Assembly: GCA_914767715.1 (NCBI GenBank)
Contig: OU612073.1
Span: 24,552,001 to 24,616,000, forward strand
Direction of reading: 5' to 3'
Origin: Membranipora membranacea
Lineage: Eukaryota; Bryozoa; Gymnolaemata; Cheilostomatida; Membraniporidae
Length of the DNA stretch: 64,000 nucleotides
The translations under genes were made by a program, and so were the position numbers. The notes under the pieces were generated by a model. That model did not search any database, was not told the origin of the DNA, and was given only the letters and a program-made list of their open reading frames with translations. This document shows, one piece after another, positions 54,101-64,000 of the stretch (its first letter is position 1; every line of letters begins with the position of its first letter).

Positions 54101-57100
54101 TGGCTAAGATCAAAGTGTCACTGCCAATGGCCGATTAGTGCCAGTTCAGTTTTGGCAGCTCGCTGCACACTTATGATTAGGAGGTCCTCTATGGCCTCAC
54201 CTCTATGGCCTCACCTCTAGGATGAATTCTAGTTTTCTAGGATGTATCACATTTTCAGTATGAGGATTAGGGCACCTTGCGTCCCTCTTTAGGGGCAGCC
54301 CAATCTTCTGTTTCTTACCAAACAGCAATTCAAATTTTTGTGTAGTTGTCAAAAGATTGTATTCAAATTTTGTGCTGCAATATAATATTACATCTGCATT
54401 ACCTGAATTTGTTTGCAGGCAGGAAATGTGTTTATGTTGGCAGCTGGTGGATTCTTCTGTGAGTGGGAGTCGTTTGATGGCGGATGGCCGAGTATATTCT
54501 ACATAGGGGGAGCTCTGTGTCTCATATTCTGTGTGGTCTGGTATTTTGTGATACACGATACTCCTATGGATCATCCTCGTATATCCGATAAGGAGAGAAA
54601 ACTGATCATGTCATCGATGGAGGCGACAATCAAGGAGTCGGTAAGTGGTTCATAATAATACAAGATACTCCATGTCAGTAAAAACAATGAAAAACCCTCC
54701 ATCCTTTTTATGGTGTAACAGCACTTCTCCACTTCCTTTCTTTAACCATCACAACCTAGTTAATATCTGAAAAAAATTTGTATTGATATCAACATATATT
54801 ATGAATGTCTATAGCTCTGCAGAAACTTGATTTGTTGCTGTTGAGTAGTTTTCTCATATTATTTGGACAGACAGGTTGTTTTTATTAAGATGAAAGATGA
54901 AATGTATTTTGACGGATTGAGCTCACTATACTCATTAAGTTAAGGTTAATACAATGTATTAATCTAGCCTGTCTTGACAAGCTTGTCAAGACAGGCTAGT
55001 TTATTACAGATTGGCCTTACGTGACTTTTTTGCCTCAAACAATAAACGGAAGGAAACATGTTGAAAGTTGATGAGATAAGATCCTTGTTGTCTGAGTAGG
55101 GTATTATGAGATTTTCTTTTGAATCCGTCTTGCAATTCTTCAATCACCAACTTCCAACAATGGAGCTTGAATATCATTGACCACTAGTTAAGAGTATAAT
55201 ACAGGACAACAGGATGTGTAGTGCAGAGTTTTGATGTCACTTCCTGTGTTCAAAATGGCTAATGGCAAGTTATTTTGTAGAAAATATTTGAATTTATGAT
55301 TTATGCATTTACGACCGTTTTTGCATTCAACATCAAACATCATAGTCATTTTTGTATATTTGTTGCAGAACAAAAAGGTTCCATACTTAGCCATTCTGAA
55401 ATCACCAGCTGTCTGGGGTATCAATGCTGCAATCATAGCTAACGGTTTCGGTATTTACACCTTACTGACCAAACTACCGGCATTCTTCAAGGAAGTACTT
55501 CACTTTGATGTCAGATCTGTGAGTGTTACACAAGATACTGGGTCTGACCATTTGTTTTGACTTGACTATGTCACTATATCAAATACTATGCTTGTTTACA
55601 AAATTGCTTTGGTATTGGTATAGGTAAAAACTGTATGTACTGCTACGTGCATCTAGATATAAGTTTTGGGGTGAGAGATCTTTGCTGCTACGTGGCCTAT
55701 TTTGAACGATAAAACATTCGGATAATTTGCCATCACACTGCACTATAAAATGTCAATATAACAAATTTGAAGTTATCCTTCCATGGTAAAAGAAAGCACA
55801 ACTCCCATAGAACTCCCAGAGATAAAATAATATGTTTTACTACTTTTCACTAGAGTGGATTATACGCTGCGCTACCTTATGTAGTCATGTTCATAGTCGG
55901 TAACACTGCAGCTCAGACTCTGGATACTCTGAGAGTGAAAAAGATTCTGTCTACTGCTGCTGCCAGGAAACTGGCAAACAGTCTCGGTAAGTCTGTGAAG
56001 CACATTTGAAAACACAAAACATTGTACTTGTGGTCCTGCTGATATTCAACCTCACATTATTTTTTAGTAATAACACAGAAAACTTTACGCACAAGGCCAA
56101 TCTTCAATCTTTAGTAAAACAAATGATTCAGGCAGTGCATGCATCGGCAGTATATTGGTTTCTATTATTATAGCTTTGGGAGTGCCAGCTATATTTCTCA
56201 TCATTACTGGACATACACCATGTGATAAAAACTATCTAGGAGTTGTGTTCCTGACAATCGCTGTAGGATTTACAGGATTCTTCACTAGCGGTTACAGCGC
56301 AAACCCTCAGGATATAGCACCAAGGTAAACAACCAAATCACCGGCATCAACTTAATCTACTCCGGCTGGTTCTACACTGATATATGTTATATCTAGAAGT
56401 ATAATCATACCTTTTTTTTGTACGGACTTTAAAATCCTCTCAGTCCTTGTGATAGCAAATGAGGCAATGATTACAACTGGTAGGATAAAAAGTGAAATGA
56501 AAATTAGAGCCAGCACATATTGCTTTGAGTTACAATGTGAGAAGGTAGTAAGCGAGAAAATAACATTACAACATCCTGTGGAGAGGTGATAGTGCTTAGT
56601 TACAGCAGCCATTTACCACCGACGTCATGTATGAATGTATGTATGAAGGCTTACTGTGGTAATTTTAGGTATGCAGGAGAGGTGTTTGGTATTGCTAATT
56701 GTTTGGCCACAATACCCGGTATGGTGTCCCCTCTAATGGTCAATGCTATGACTCCTAATGTAAGTATCATCCTCGTTGCTGACATCTGAGAGATGCAGGA
56801 CAATTCTTGTATCCCTCTCTCGCTGATATAAGATATTTTATGTTCGTAATTATTTTACTTTGAGTACTTGATATTACAAACATTCAACTTGCCCTGATCT
56901 TTTTTATGCAGGGAAGAGAATCTGTACAACACATGATAAATTATGTTATCAACGGCCTGATTTTTTCAATACCTTTTACTCTGTTCTGAGTTTTCTTATA
57001 AATTGTAGTTGTAGGAACTCAACACATGAAATTTGTTGATTTTCTTAATGGATCCCGCAGACCCTTGAGGAAAATACTATGATTCAGTAATATACACTAA

Positions 57101-57491
57101 TGTCAAGCACATGATCAGAGCAACAAAGAATGACTAATTATTTTGTTCACAAACAACCAAAGTAGCTGCATCCTAAATGAATGCATACAATCAATGTTGT
57201 TCTATGCCCAGGCATGTTGTCTGGTATACCCTGAAATCCATGTGGGTCAAATCTTCCCTCTCTACACCTGTACTCATGTTTCAGGGCACACCAGAGGAGT
57301 GGCAGAAGGTATTCTATGTGTGGGCGGCCATCTTTGTGATCGGAGTCATCCTCTTCGCAGTCTTTGCCCGAGGTGAGATACAAGATTGGGCTGTCGAGCC
57401 CGAGGAGCTGGAGAAAATAAAACAGGCCAGAAGAGCAGAGGCAGCTGGAGAGGACACTCAGGACGAGAAACTGACCAACTCTACAGTGTAA
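51171..57491 (+). CDS. SLC17 family anion transporter (sialin/VGLUT-like)
   Basis: Ten coding exons: 51171-51246, 52138-52367, 52928-53112, 53682-53850, 54419-54640, 55369-55518, 55854-55986, 56132-56324, 56669-56759, 57285-57491. All junctions are GT-AG, phases agree and the product is 551 residues. It is a multi-spanning major-facilitator protein. Family marks seen: SCRWVLAY (Arg37 aligns with Arg39 of human sialin) and YALRIN at TM1; WVLSSFFYGYIVTQIPGGWL with GRYGGKR (about 114-143); FPAWHNLCGKWAPPYERSKL (about 192-211); and APRYAGEVFGIANCLATIPG near the C-terminus. SLC17 proteins carry organic anions such as sialic acid, glutamate or urate, driven by H+ or Na+; the substrate here cannot be read from sequence. 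The N-terminal 25 residues are hydrophilic and cytosolic. Introns contain a 16-bp minisatellite and a U2-like fragment. Confidence 0.93.
52749..52890. repeat. 16-bp minisatellite in intron 2 of the SLC17 gene
   Basis: About nine units of CATCTGATTACGACCA with single-base variants (TTAGGA, TTGCGA). The array ends about 37 bases before the acceptor of exon 3 (52928). Confidence 0.9.
54084..54118 (+). ncRNA. U2 snRNA 5'-end-like fragment (pseudogene or snRNA-derived repeat)
   Basis: ATCGCTTCTCGGCCTATTGG followed by CTAAGATCAAAGTGT matches the conserved start of U2 snRNA, with one substitution (CCTATTGG for CCTTTTGG) and one inserted A. The similarity stops there: the branch-site-pairing region and Sm site are absent. 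It lies within intron 4 of the SLC17 gene, on the sense strand. Best read as a truncated U2 retrocopy or the head of a U2-derived SINE, not a working gene. Confidence 0.7.
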
Positions 57492-58737
57492 TGTGCAGAC
57501 AATTACTAAACAGAAGATCAATCAACAAAATTTTAGAACTGTGTTTTGATCGGAAAAAACTGCATCAGATCAGCTATCTGTAGATGAATACAAGTTCTAC
57601 ACAAAACGTTTTTATTCTGTTTACTGAACCACCCACATGCATACCCCATTACTCATATAACATTTAGATTTATTTTTATTGTACTTATGCTTATAACAAT
57701 ATCATTGGTTATATCATCAAATTTTTGGAGCTGAACATCAGTGGAAAACCTGTACAGAATATCTATTATAATAACCAAATTATACTGTTGAAGTGTCCCC
57801 CCTATTGATACCACTATATCTTCTTAGAAGCAGCAATAAAACTGCTCATGCTTTGGTATATGGATTGCCTATAAACATAACATGGGTTGCTTTCATACCA
57901 ATATCAAGAAAACCAATATTCTTCTAAGCAACCGACGAGGTGGAATCTGAGATTTCATCCCAAAATTTGTGGTTGGTTGAATGAAAGGCGTGATCACATT
58001 TCCTTACAAGCGTTGAAATATCGCTGTTAATTAACAATCAGGCAATTAGGGCTGGCCCAAAAGGGGGCTTACCGAGGCGTTCTATCACCCCCACCCCTCC
58101 CTAATGACAGGAACATTCTAGAAGTGACTTCCTAGAAGGTGCGACAAGCTGCCAGATACTGGACTAGGTATTAATCAACCGTTACCAGTTGACATTTATT
58201 ATAGGCTTAACAGTAGAGATGAGACATCCTGACCTCTGACCCTCTGACCTTGAACATTAAACAATAGATGGCTATTGTATTTATTCATCTTTTGTTGTGT
58301 ACACGATCCCACTGTTATTGAAAAAACTGTGGTCATCCAGAAAAACCTGAAAACCTTCACGTAACGAACTCGAGTGCCACCTGCCCTGGTGATCATAATA
58401 TCATGCTTTATATCAGAAAGTTAGCAGAGGTGACGATAGTTTGCTGAATGAGATCCAATATATAATTATTCGCTTTAATTTATTCATTAAAGGTGCCTAG
58501 AAATACATAATGGTCTGGTAAATAATCCTTGCCTTCAAAAAGTAACATTATGCCTTCACTCTATATTCACAAGTTTTCCAAGTGCTACATCCAGACTAAA
58601 TTCAGAAAAATAAAAAAAGAACTTCTTGTAGAGCAAAGCAAATGACAATAGTGGCTTGCTCACTACATTAATTTCTTTTTGTTCAGTGTGAGGCTGAACA
58701 ATTTTAGCCCAAATAATCAGACCTCTACGTTGAGATG
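57492..58737. other. Convergent 3' interval between the SLC17 and channel genes
   Basis: The stop codons of the two convergent genes are about 1.25 kb apart. Contains the AATAAA at 57835 and no further coding signal. Confidence 0.6.
57835..57840 (+). promoter_or_regulatory. Candidate polyadenylation signal of the SLC17 gene
   Basis: AATAAA about 345 bases after the TAA stop at 57489-57491. It was the clearest hexamer noticed in this AT-rich 3' flank. The transcript end itself cannot be seen. Confidence 0.5.
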
Positions 58738-61700
58738 TCAATCTGTGATTGGTGAAGTATGATTCTGCTGCCTCGATTTGTTGATGGCCATCACAATAAC
58801 ATCCGCAAGCAGTTCAATGAACTCAAAAAGAGTCACAAAAGACATCCCGATAAATAGCCCGAGGGTTCCTCCGATATTAGCCAGGAGGGTGTCAACCTGC
58901 AAAAGAATAGAAATGTTGATTAAAATGAGATCTCATCACATCCCAGAGCAGGGGCAGTGACTGTCATATTGCTCTCTGGTTATAGGAGGTCTGAGCACAC
59001 ATAAAGGGTGTAAAATTTGTGAAGCGTGCTGGGATTTGACCCTAGACCCTCAACACTTGAGCAGAAAATGCTGAGTACTCTACTGAGCCATCATTTATTC
59101 TAAACACCCTACTTTCTCTCAACAAATCAGTGGTTTCTCACAAATGTAAACTGAAATCATTTCAGGTATCATCAATCTAGACCCAGTATCTGACTCAGTC
59201 ACTATTGATAATCGCCCATTCGTTCCGCAAGCTTTGTGGGCCCTCCATCCCTTCAATACAAAACACCAAGATGGTCAATATCCTACTCCCTTCCATTTAA
59301 TATTTAAAAGTTGGTTGTCATTTCATCATTCAATATGTGATTTTGTATTTGGGGAGAGTCGTGCAATCACTAGACAGCTGTGACTCACAGGGACGGCAGG
59401 CCTCTCTGAGTAGGACTCCTGGTTCAGATCCTCATAAAACACGTTCACTTTGAGATAACTCTGCCGGAAATTATCATTTTCTACAAAGAAGCGACAAAAA
59501 GTAAGGAGCCGTAAGTTGACAGGATTTTTGTATCTTCCAACCCTTCAGTATATGACATTGAGGTAGGAAAGCAGATTATCTTCTCCTGGTACAATATGGG
59601 GAGATGAAGCTTGCAGGTGACAATCCATCTACATCAGATCAGATGTCTATGATTTTTTTCCTTATCATCATTCTATTGAACCTGATTCCTCGGTACAATA
59701 ATATTCCAATGATTTCTAGCAAAACACAGATTGATGGTCAAGTAGGATACCTTGTATGCCTGCCACCAGGGTACTTATATCTGACAGACGCTCCTTTGTT
59801 TTATTGAAAGCCTCATCTGACGGCCAAATACTTGAAGAGAGACTGTATCTGTACTGCGCCTCGCTGTAATAATTAAATGAACCATTTTCAAAGTACTTCA
59901 GAATCTCAGGCTAAAACCATTATCTGAGTAATGTTCAACTAAATAACAGAATAATGTTAATTTTACACTCTCTCGATTACTTCCAGACCTCAGAATCGGA
60001 TGTGAACAACCAATATTCAATATTTACCCTACCTGCAGGGTTTCTTACAGTGCCTGCAATCAACGCGGTTCGATTCAAACTTGTTTGCGATGTTCTTCAA
60101 ACACAGCACTACAACAGAAAAAATAACAATTTGTCTCTTTGTATGGATAAATAGATAAATATATCATGCATATCAACACAGCAACACATCATATCACATA
60201 TACCAATGCACCAATTGATTTATCATTGAAACAGTTAATTGACTGAAGTTGCAAGATAGAAAGATACATTCCGAGTCAACAATGCAACATTTTGGAGAGA
60301 CGTTTATATTACATTTAAGCATGGTAAAATGAAAACGTAAGCAGCATTTTTTATTTATATCCTTGCAAGTGGTGAAATACAGATTTGCATATGTGTATGA
60401 AGTGCATATATATATTATGTGGATTTACCTACCATCAGCCCTCCTGTCAGATGAGCATATAGGTGGATGTGTAATGTTCATTGTTGATGGGATATTCAGA
60501 GCCTGTCCTGAGGTTGGGAAAAGGCCGTCAGCGCAGCCACATTGTGATATAACTGCAGCTTGGTAACAAGTCTTCTGACATGACTTGAAAAAAAAAGATA
60601 ACCCCATTGTTATTGCCAATGTTATTGATGACGGTTCTGAGTAAGGGATGTGGTTGACCTTTAGATGCCACTATACCAGCAACCTGGTCAAAGTGATAAT
60701 GAAATTAGTTTTTAAATATTCATTTAATGAAATCAATAATCATGTCATGGAATACCATCAGAGCTGTAGAATCCACAAACGTCGCAAACGTCAAAACGTC
60801 GCAATCTAGCGTTCCACTAACGTCGCAATCCCAAAAACGTCGCAACGAAGGGTTTTATAAACGTCGCAAACCCACAAACGTCGCAATTTTTTAAACGTCG
60901 CAATAGCTCGAACCCACTAACGTCGCAAATGTCGCAACTCAACAAAAACGCCGAGTTGTCTCCTCGTTAAATGCAAATCGATGAATACGATTTGCTGTGA
61001 TTATTGGGCAGGAGCATACAAATTTCAAAACAGTGTGGGAGTTGAAATATTGAAGATAGTGTCATAAGTCGTATAAGAGAAAAACTTTGAAATCCTAGAA
61101 TCACGATAGAAATTGTTCCTTCAGAACTCATTACTGCTGTCTCATACAGGATGCTTATCAAAATTTAGCACAAGGAAGGTGAGTATCTGCATATATGTCA
61201 AGCCTGAAATATACTGTCATGTTTGATATAGGCTATGGTCAAAAATTGTTAAGAGACTATAGATAATGAGACCTTCCACTTGCCATGATAACGTATATAC
61301 CTATGCGAATGCATTGAGAATTAGGCTCCCCCCTTTCTGGTGGTAATCGCTTGGAGGTAAGCGTACCCAGTGCAATGAATTTACTATCAAAAATTGACAA
61401 GGTGAACGCTTTAATTGTTTATTTTATAAGTACATCAACACAGAACTTTCGATAATATCAACTGGGACATATGAAATCTAAGATGTCTTTTAAATAAAAA
61501 GTAGGCATCAAAGAAACAAAATACTTGGTGGATGAAAAACCTTTTTGTAATGTAACCCCCCATATATATAGACAACTGAATTTCAATTCAATGTGAAAAT
61601 AGTTTATTATTTATAGCATAGGTCTGAGAAAAATACTATCCTCAAAATTTTTTTATTTTTTTCGGTTTATTCTAGCATATTGCTGTTTGTCGCCTTGCAT

Positions 61701-64000
61701 CCAACAGCGCGTGGTACAACGCTTGGTTAGTTTTGTTGGCAGAAAGGAATGGATGGTATGTAGTTAGTGATATATTTTGGAAGAAATATTGATTTATTGT
61801 ACATATTTTCAGAACTCTTTACTAGGCACAAATTTAACGAACTTATCATAACCACAATATTAAAATTCGTATATTTTTGTCACACACTTACTTACGCAGA
61901 ACTCAGCTAAACTTTTTTTTAACTGTAAATACGTTACTCAATCATGTCTGTTTATATTCTCACTTCCGCAAAATCAAATAAACTCGATTGCACTACGCAG
62001 CCAAAAACATGAATCGTAATGTCACAACCTTCCAAATAAATTATTGCCAAATAACAGTTAATCTCAAGGATAATGGCAGCAATTTGGAAAAAAAAACTAT
62101 ACAAGGGTAGTTATCAGAATAATATTGATTCTTGTATGCAGCTGAAGCCATACAATTGGCTGTTAGTATGTGGATAAGTGTATACCATGGTACAATACTT
62201 TGGAGTTTCCAGTCACTTAGTTCAGGGCTAAAAAAATTTGACTTGTATGTCTATATATCTGCTAGATGTTGATAAGCTGTTATCAGACGGAATGAGTTAT
62301 CCCCTCCGAGAAAGAAAGGGCACAACTCCGATAGTTGGTTAACGCCTTATTACACTTATTAGATGGCTATTATGGCAAACTCATGCTGTGACACGGCAGT
62401 TTTCCAGCAGTTTTTTCTCTTAATCTCATACTCTCTACCTATTAATACCATGAGACTTCAACCAATAACACAAACACAGTTTTTGATATCAGTACACATT
62501 AATCTCCTAATATTAAAGGCGCTCTTTGAGTGCAATAACGGAGATATTGATGCTTATGAATGCAGCCATTTATGCCAGCTCAGTCTTTTCTGGATCGATC
62601 CCCTGCTGCCATTTTACCATGGAAAGTCGATCAAATTCACGACTTGCCTGCTGGGGCCTAATATCAGTAAGTACATGGTTATCCTTGACATTCACCTGAG
62701 TTGTGTAGTGAGTATTGTAGATTTCCTGATATACGTCTATATCTGAGTGATTCTGAAGGTCCATAAAACAGTCACTGAACGGTTTATCCAGCTGGTCTAA
62801 CATCACCTGTGGACGGGAAGTTTGATATGTAATACCTTCACCATTTAGGGAGATTTTTCAGAAAAGTCTCTTGTTTAACTCAACTTTTAAATCTATGTAA
62901 TGAACACAATTTCTTGATATCAACTAGCATCGGGTTCTGATAGCAAAATCAGCCGTGTGTAGCCTATTTTAGGGATAAGTGAACGACAATAATACTTTTC
63001 CTCGATCAGGCATCACATCTCATTCTTTGGGCAAAGTGCAAAAAGCCACAATATGTTACCTTTTTTATACCAATGAGGTTTGCTTGACCTGGAGCCAGGG
63101 TCAGTCCTTCATCTTCCGGGAAGGGCATGACATTAGGATCATGAATTAGAAGACGTATGCCTGCACTGTCAGCCATCTCAGTGATATAGTCATCCACCTC
63201 TATGTTCAATGTCAGTTTTAAACCTTTAAACAAAAAAGTCACATAATGCTGCTCGTGCCACTTCATGGTGATGATGATGACAATGAGGAAGATGACGACT
63301 ATGATGATGATGAGGAAGATAAAGATGACGATGATGATGAAGATGAAGTGATCTTTAACCACTGCTGACCCATCTGGGCTTTCCCCGGCAGAGCAACAAG
63401 TCAAAAATTTAAATAGAGAGTTATGGCATCAAAACATCTAGCCAGTAGCTTTGAACGGAGTTATATGAGCTCTCTTTAAAATCTAGCTGAGATCCAACAT
63501 TTTTATTAGTGTTGGATCTCAGCTAGATTTTAAAGGCACCTGATTGGTCAACAACAACAACTTTTGTCATCACTTATGGTGGATGGCTGGGGAAGAAGAT
63601 ACACCCTACATTTTGAGAGCTGATATAACTCCATTCACAGCTACTGGCTAGAAGTTTTGATGCCACAACTCTCTGTTTATTTTTTTGACTGGTGGCTATG
63701 CTGGGCAAAGCCTAGCTGTGGCAGCAGTGGTTTAAAGGTAATGAGAGGTTGCAGGACACCTTTTCTTCTACTTGGCAAAAATGGACAGCTCTAAATGCCA
63801 AGAAAATATCTAGGTCAGAATCAGAGCAGCGTTGTAAATAAGCAACTTTGACGTCTTGCATAACAGAATGTGACAGCAAAATAGCCTGATCATATTTCTG
63901 ATGTTCAAAATCTTACCAAATCGTCTGCCTGATTTGAATGACTTTAGTAGGTCTGTCTGTTCTTTTGCAATGCCTGAGTTAAAAAGTGTAACAGTTCCCA
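58738..64000 (-). CDS. DEG/ENaC family sodium channel, 3' part (N-terminus beyond right edge; frameshift in edge exon)
   Basis: Third paralogue, cut by the window edge. Exons (minus): >64000-63917, 63060-63223, 62696-62806, 60433-60583, 60033-60108, 59751-59863, 59389-59480, 58738-58896 (stop). Lengths equal those of the other genes exon by exon, except that the penultimate is two codons shorter. Seen segments: GLKLTLNIE, MPFPEDEGLTLAPG, CYQAAVISQCGC, YEDLNQESYSERPA and TM2 GGTLGLFIGMSF with the GxS filter and a following Glu. In the edge exon the GNCYTFNSG segment has five T where four keep the frame (minus-strand ACTTTTTAAC, around 63984), giving an early TAA. This may be a real lesion or a homopolymer base error. 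The large intron 60584-62695 holds the CGTCGCAA array; the intron 63224-63916 holds an inverted-repeat element. Confidence 0.8.
59027..59093 (-). mobile_element. tRNA-like head, probable SINE remnant
   Basis: On the minus strand an A-box-like TGGCTCAGTAGAGTAC is followed about 45 bases later by a B-box-like GGTCAAATCCC. Spacing suits a tRNA-derived promoter, but no paired acceptor stem or clear tail was found. Lies in the last intron of the right-hand channel gene. Confidence 0.45.
60780..60939. repeat. Regularly spaced CGTCGCAA array
   Basis: The octamer CGTCGCAA occurs at 60780, 60797, 60821, 60838, 60862, 60879, 60896 and 60921, plus a TGTCGCAA at 60930. Spacings are 17, 24, 17, 24, 17, 17 and 25 bases. 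Spacers differ in sequence but keep lengths near 7 or 14 between AACGTCGCAA cores. Lies in the large intron 60584-62695 of the right-hand channel gene. Confidence 0.9.
63354..63734. mobile_element. Second copy of the TTAA inverted-repeat element
   Basis: Same termini as 15399-15702 (TTAACCACTGCTG at the left, CAGCAGTGGTTTAA at the right) and the same inner blocks (AGAGAGTTATGGCAT, CATCTAGCCAGTAGCT, GAGATCCAACAT). The centre (63478-63535) is itself a palindrome, AGATCCAACATTTTTATTAG followed by the complement, so this copy is more nearly a perfect fold-back. Lies in an intron of the right-hand channel gene, next to a GAT/GAA-rich tract (about 63265-63350). Confidence 0.75.

Noticed and set aside
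60770-60945. CRISPR-like array
   Set aside because: The repeated core is only about ten bases with 7- or 14-base spacers, in an intron of an animal gene. It does not have CRISPR repeat or spacer lengths.
62363-62746. 127-codon plus-strand frame
   Set aside because: Antisense to the channel exon 62696-62806 and intron; hydrophobic composition without signature.
63006-63404. Hydrophobic Ile/Phe-rich N-terminal part of a 132-codon minus-strand frame, resembling a membrane segment
   Set aside because: Only 63060-63223 is a channel exon. The hydrophobic part is the complement of the GAT/GAA-rich tract in the intron.

Overview
The window is nuclear DNA of an invertebrate animal. It is AT-rich, has spliced genes with many short exons and GT-AG introns of about 0.1 to 2.3 kb, and carries non-LTR retrotransposons, tRNA-derived SINEs and short inverted-repeat transposons. 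The exact phylum cannot be fixed from the sequence. All gene models below were assembled by hand from splice signals, reading phase and alignment between paralogues.

The main content is a family of DEG/ENaC (amiloride-sensitive type) sodium channel genes on the minus strand. From right to left they are: the 3' two thirds of one gene (58738 to the right edge, with one frameshift in its edge exon), an intact 16-exon gene (33194 to 24236, 759 codons), an intact 17-exon gene (22641 to 8568, 964 codons) and a 5'-truncated, frameshifted copy (5811 to beyond the left edge). The intact genes keep the channel core: HG motif, TM1, FPAVT, the Cys-rich palm/thumb segments and TM2 with a GxS filter. Where other members have the finger-side ectodomain, these carry an eight-cysteine WSC domain followed by Cys-rich exons. 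The 964-residue protein adds a Pro-Glu repeat, an immunoglobulin-like exon and a Thr-rich linker at the same place. Intron phases around these modules are symmetrical (1-1), which suggests exon shuffling.

The truncated copy belongs to a recent segmental duplication: bases 1-5880 (plus 7651-7672) match 25553-31518 closely. A LINE was inserted in the left copy after or during the duplication.

On the plus strand between the channel genes lies a complete 10-exon SLC17-type (sialin/VGLUT-like) transporter gene at 51171-57491, frame-perfect at 551 residues, convergent with the rightmost channel gene. The stretch 33.2-51.1 kb has no complete gene. It holds decayed LINE fragments, an orphan terminal exon of an F5/8C (discoidin) protein with a duplicated 3' flank, and simple repeats. 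Smaller items include two copies of a TTAA-flanked inverted-repeat element, a Harbinger-like element with a remnant coding exon, a U2 snRNA-like fragment, several minisatellites and a regularly spaced CGTCGCAA array.
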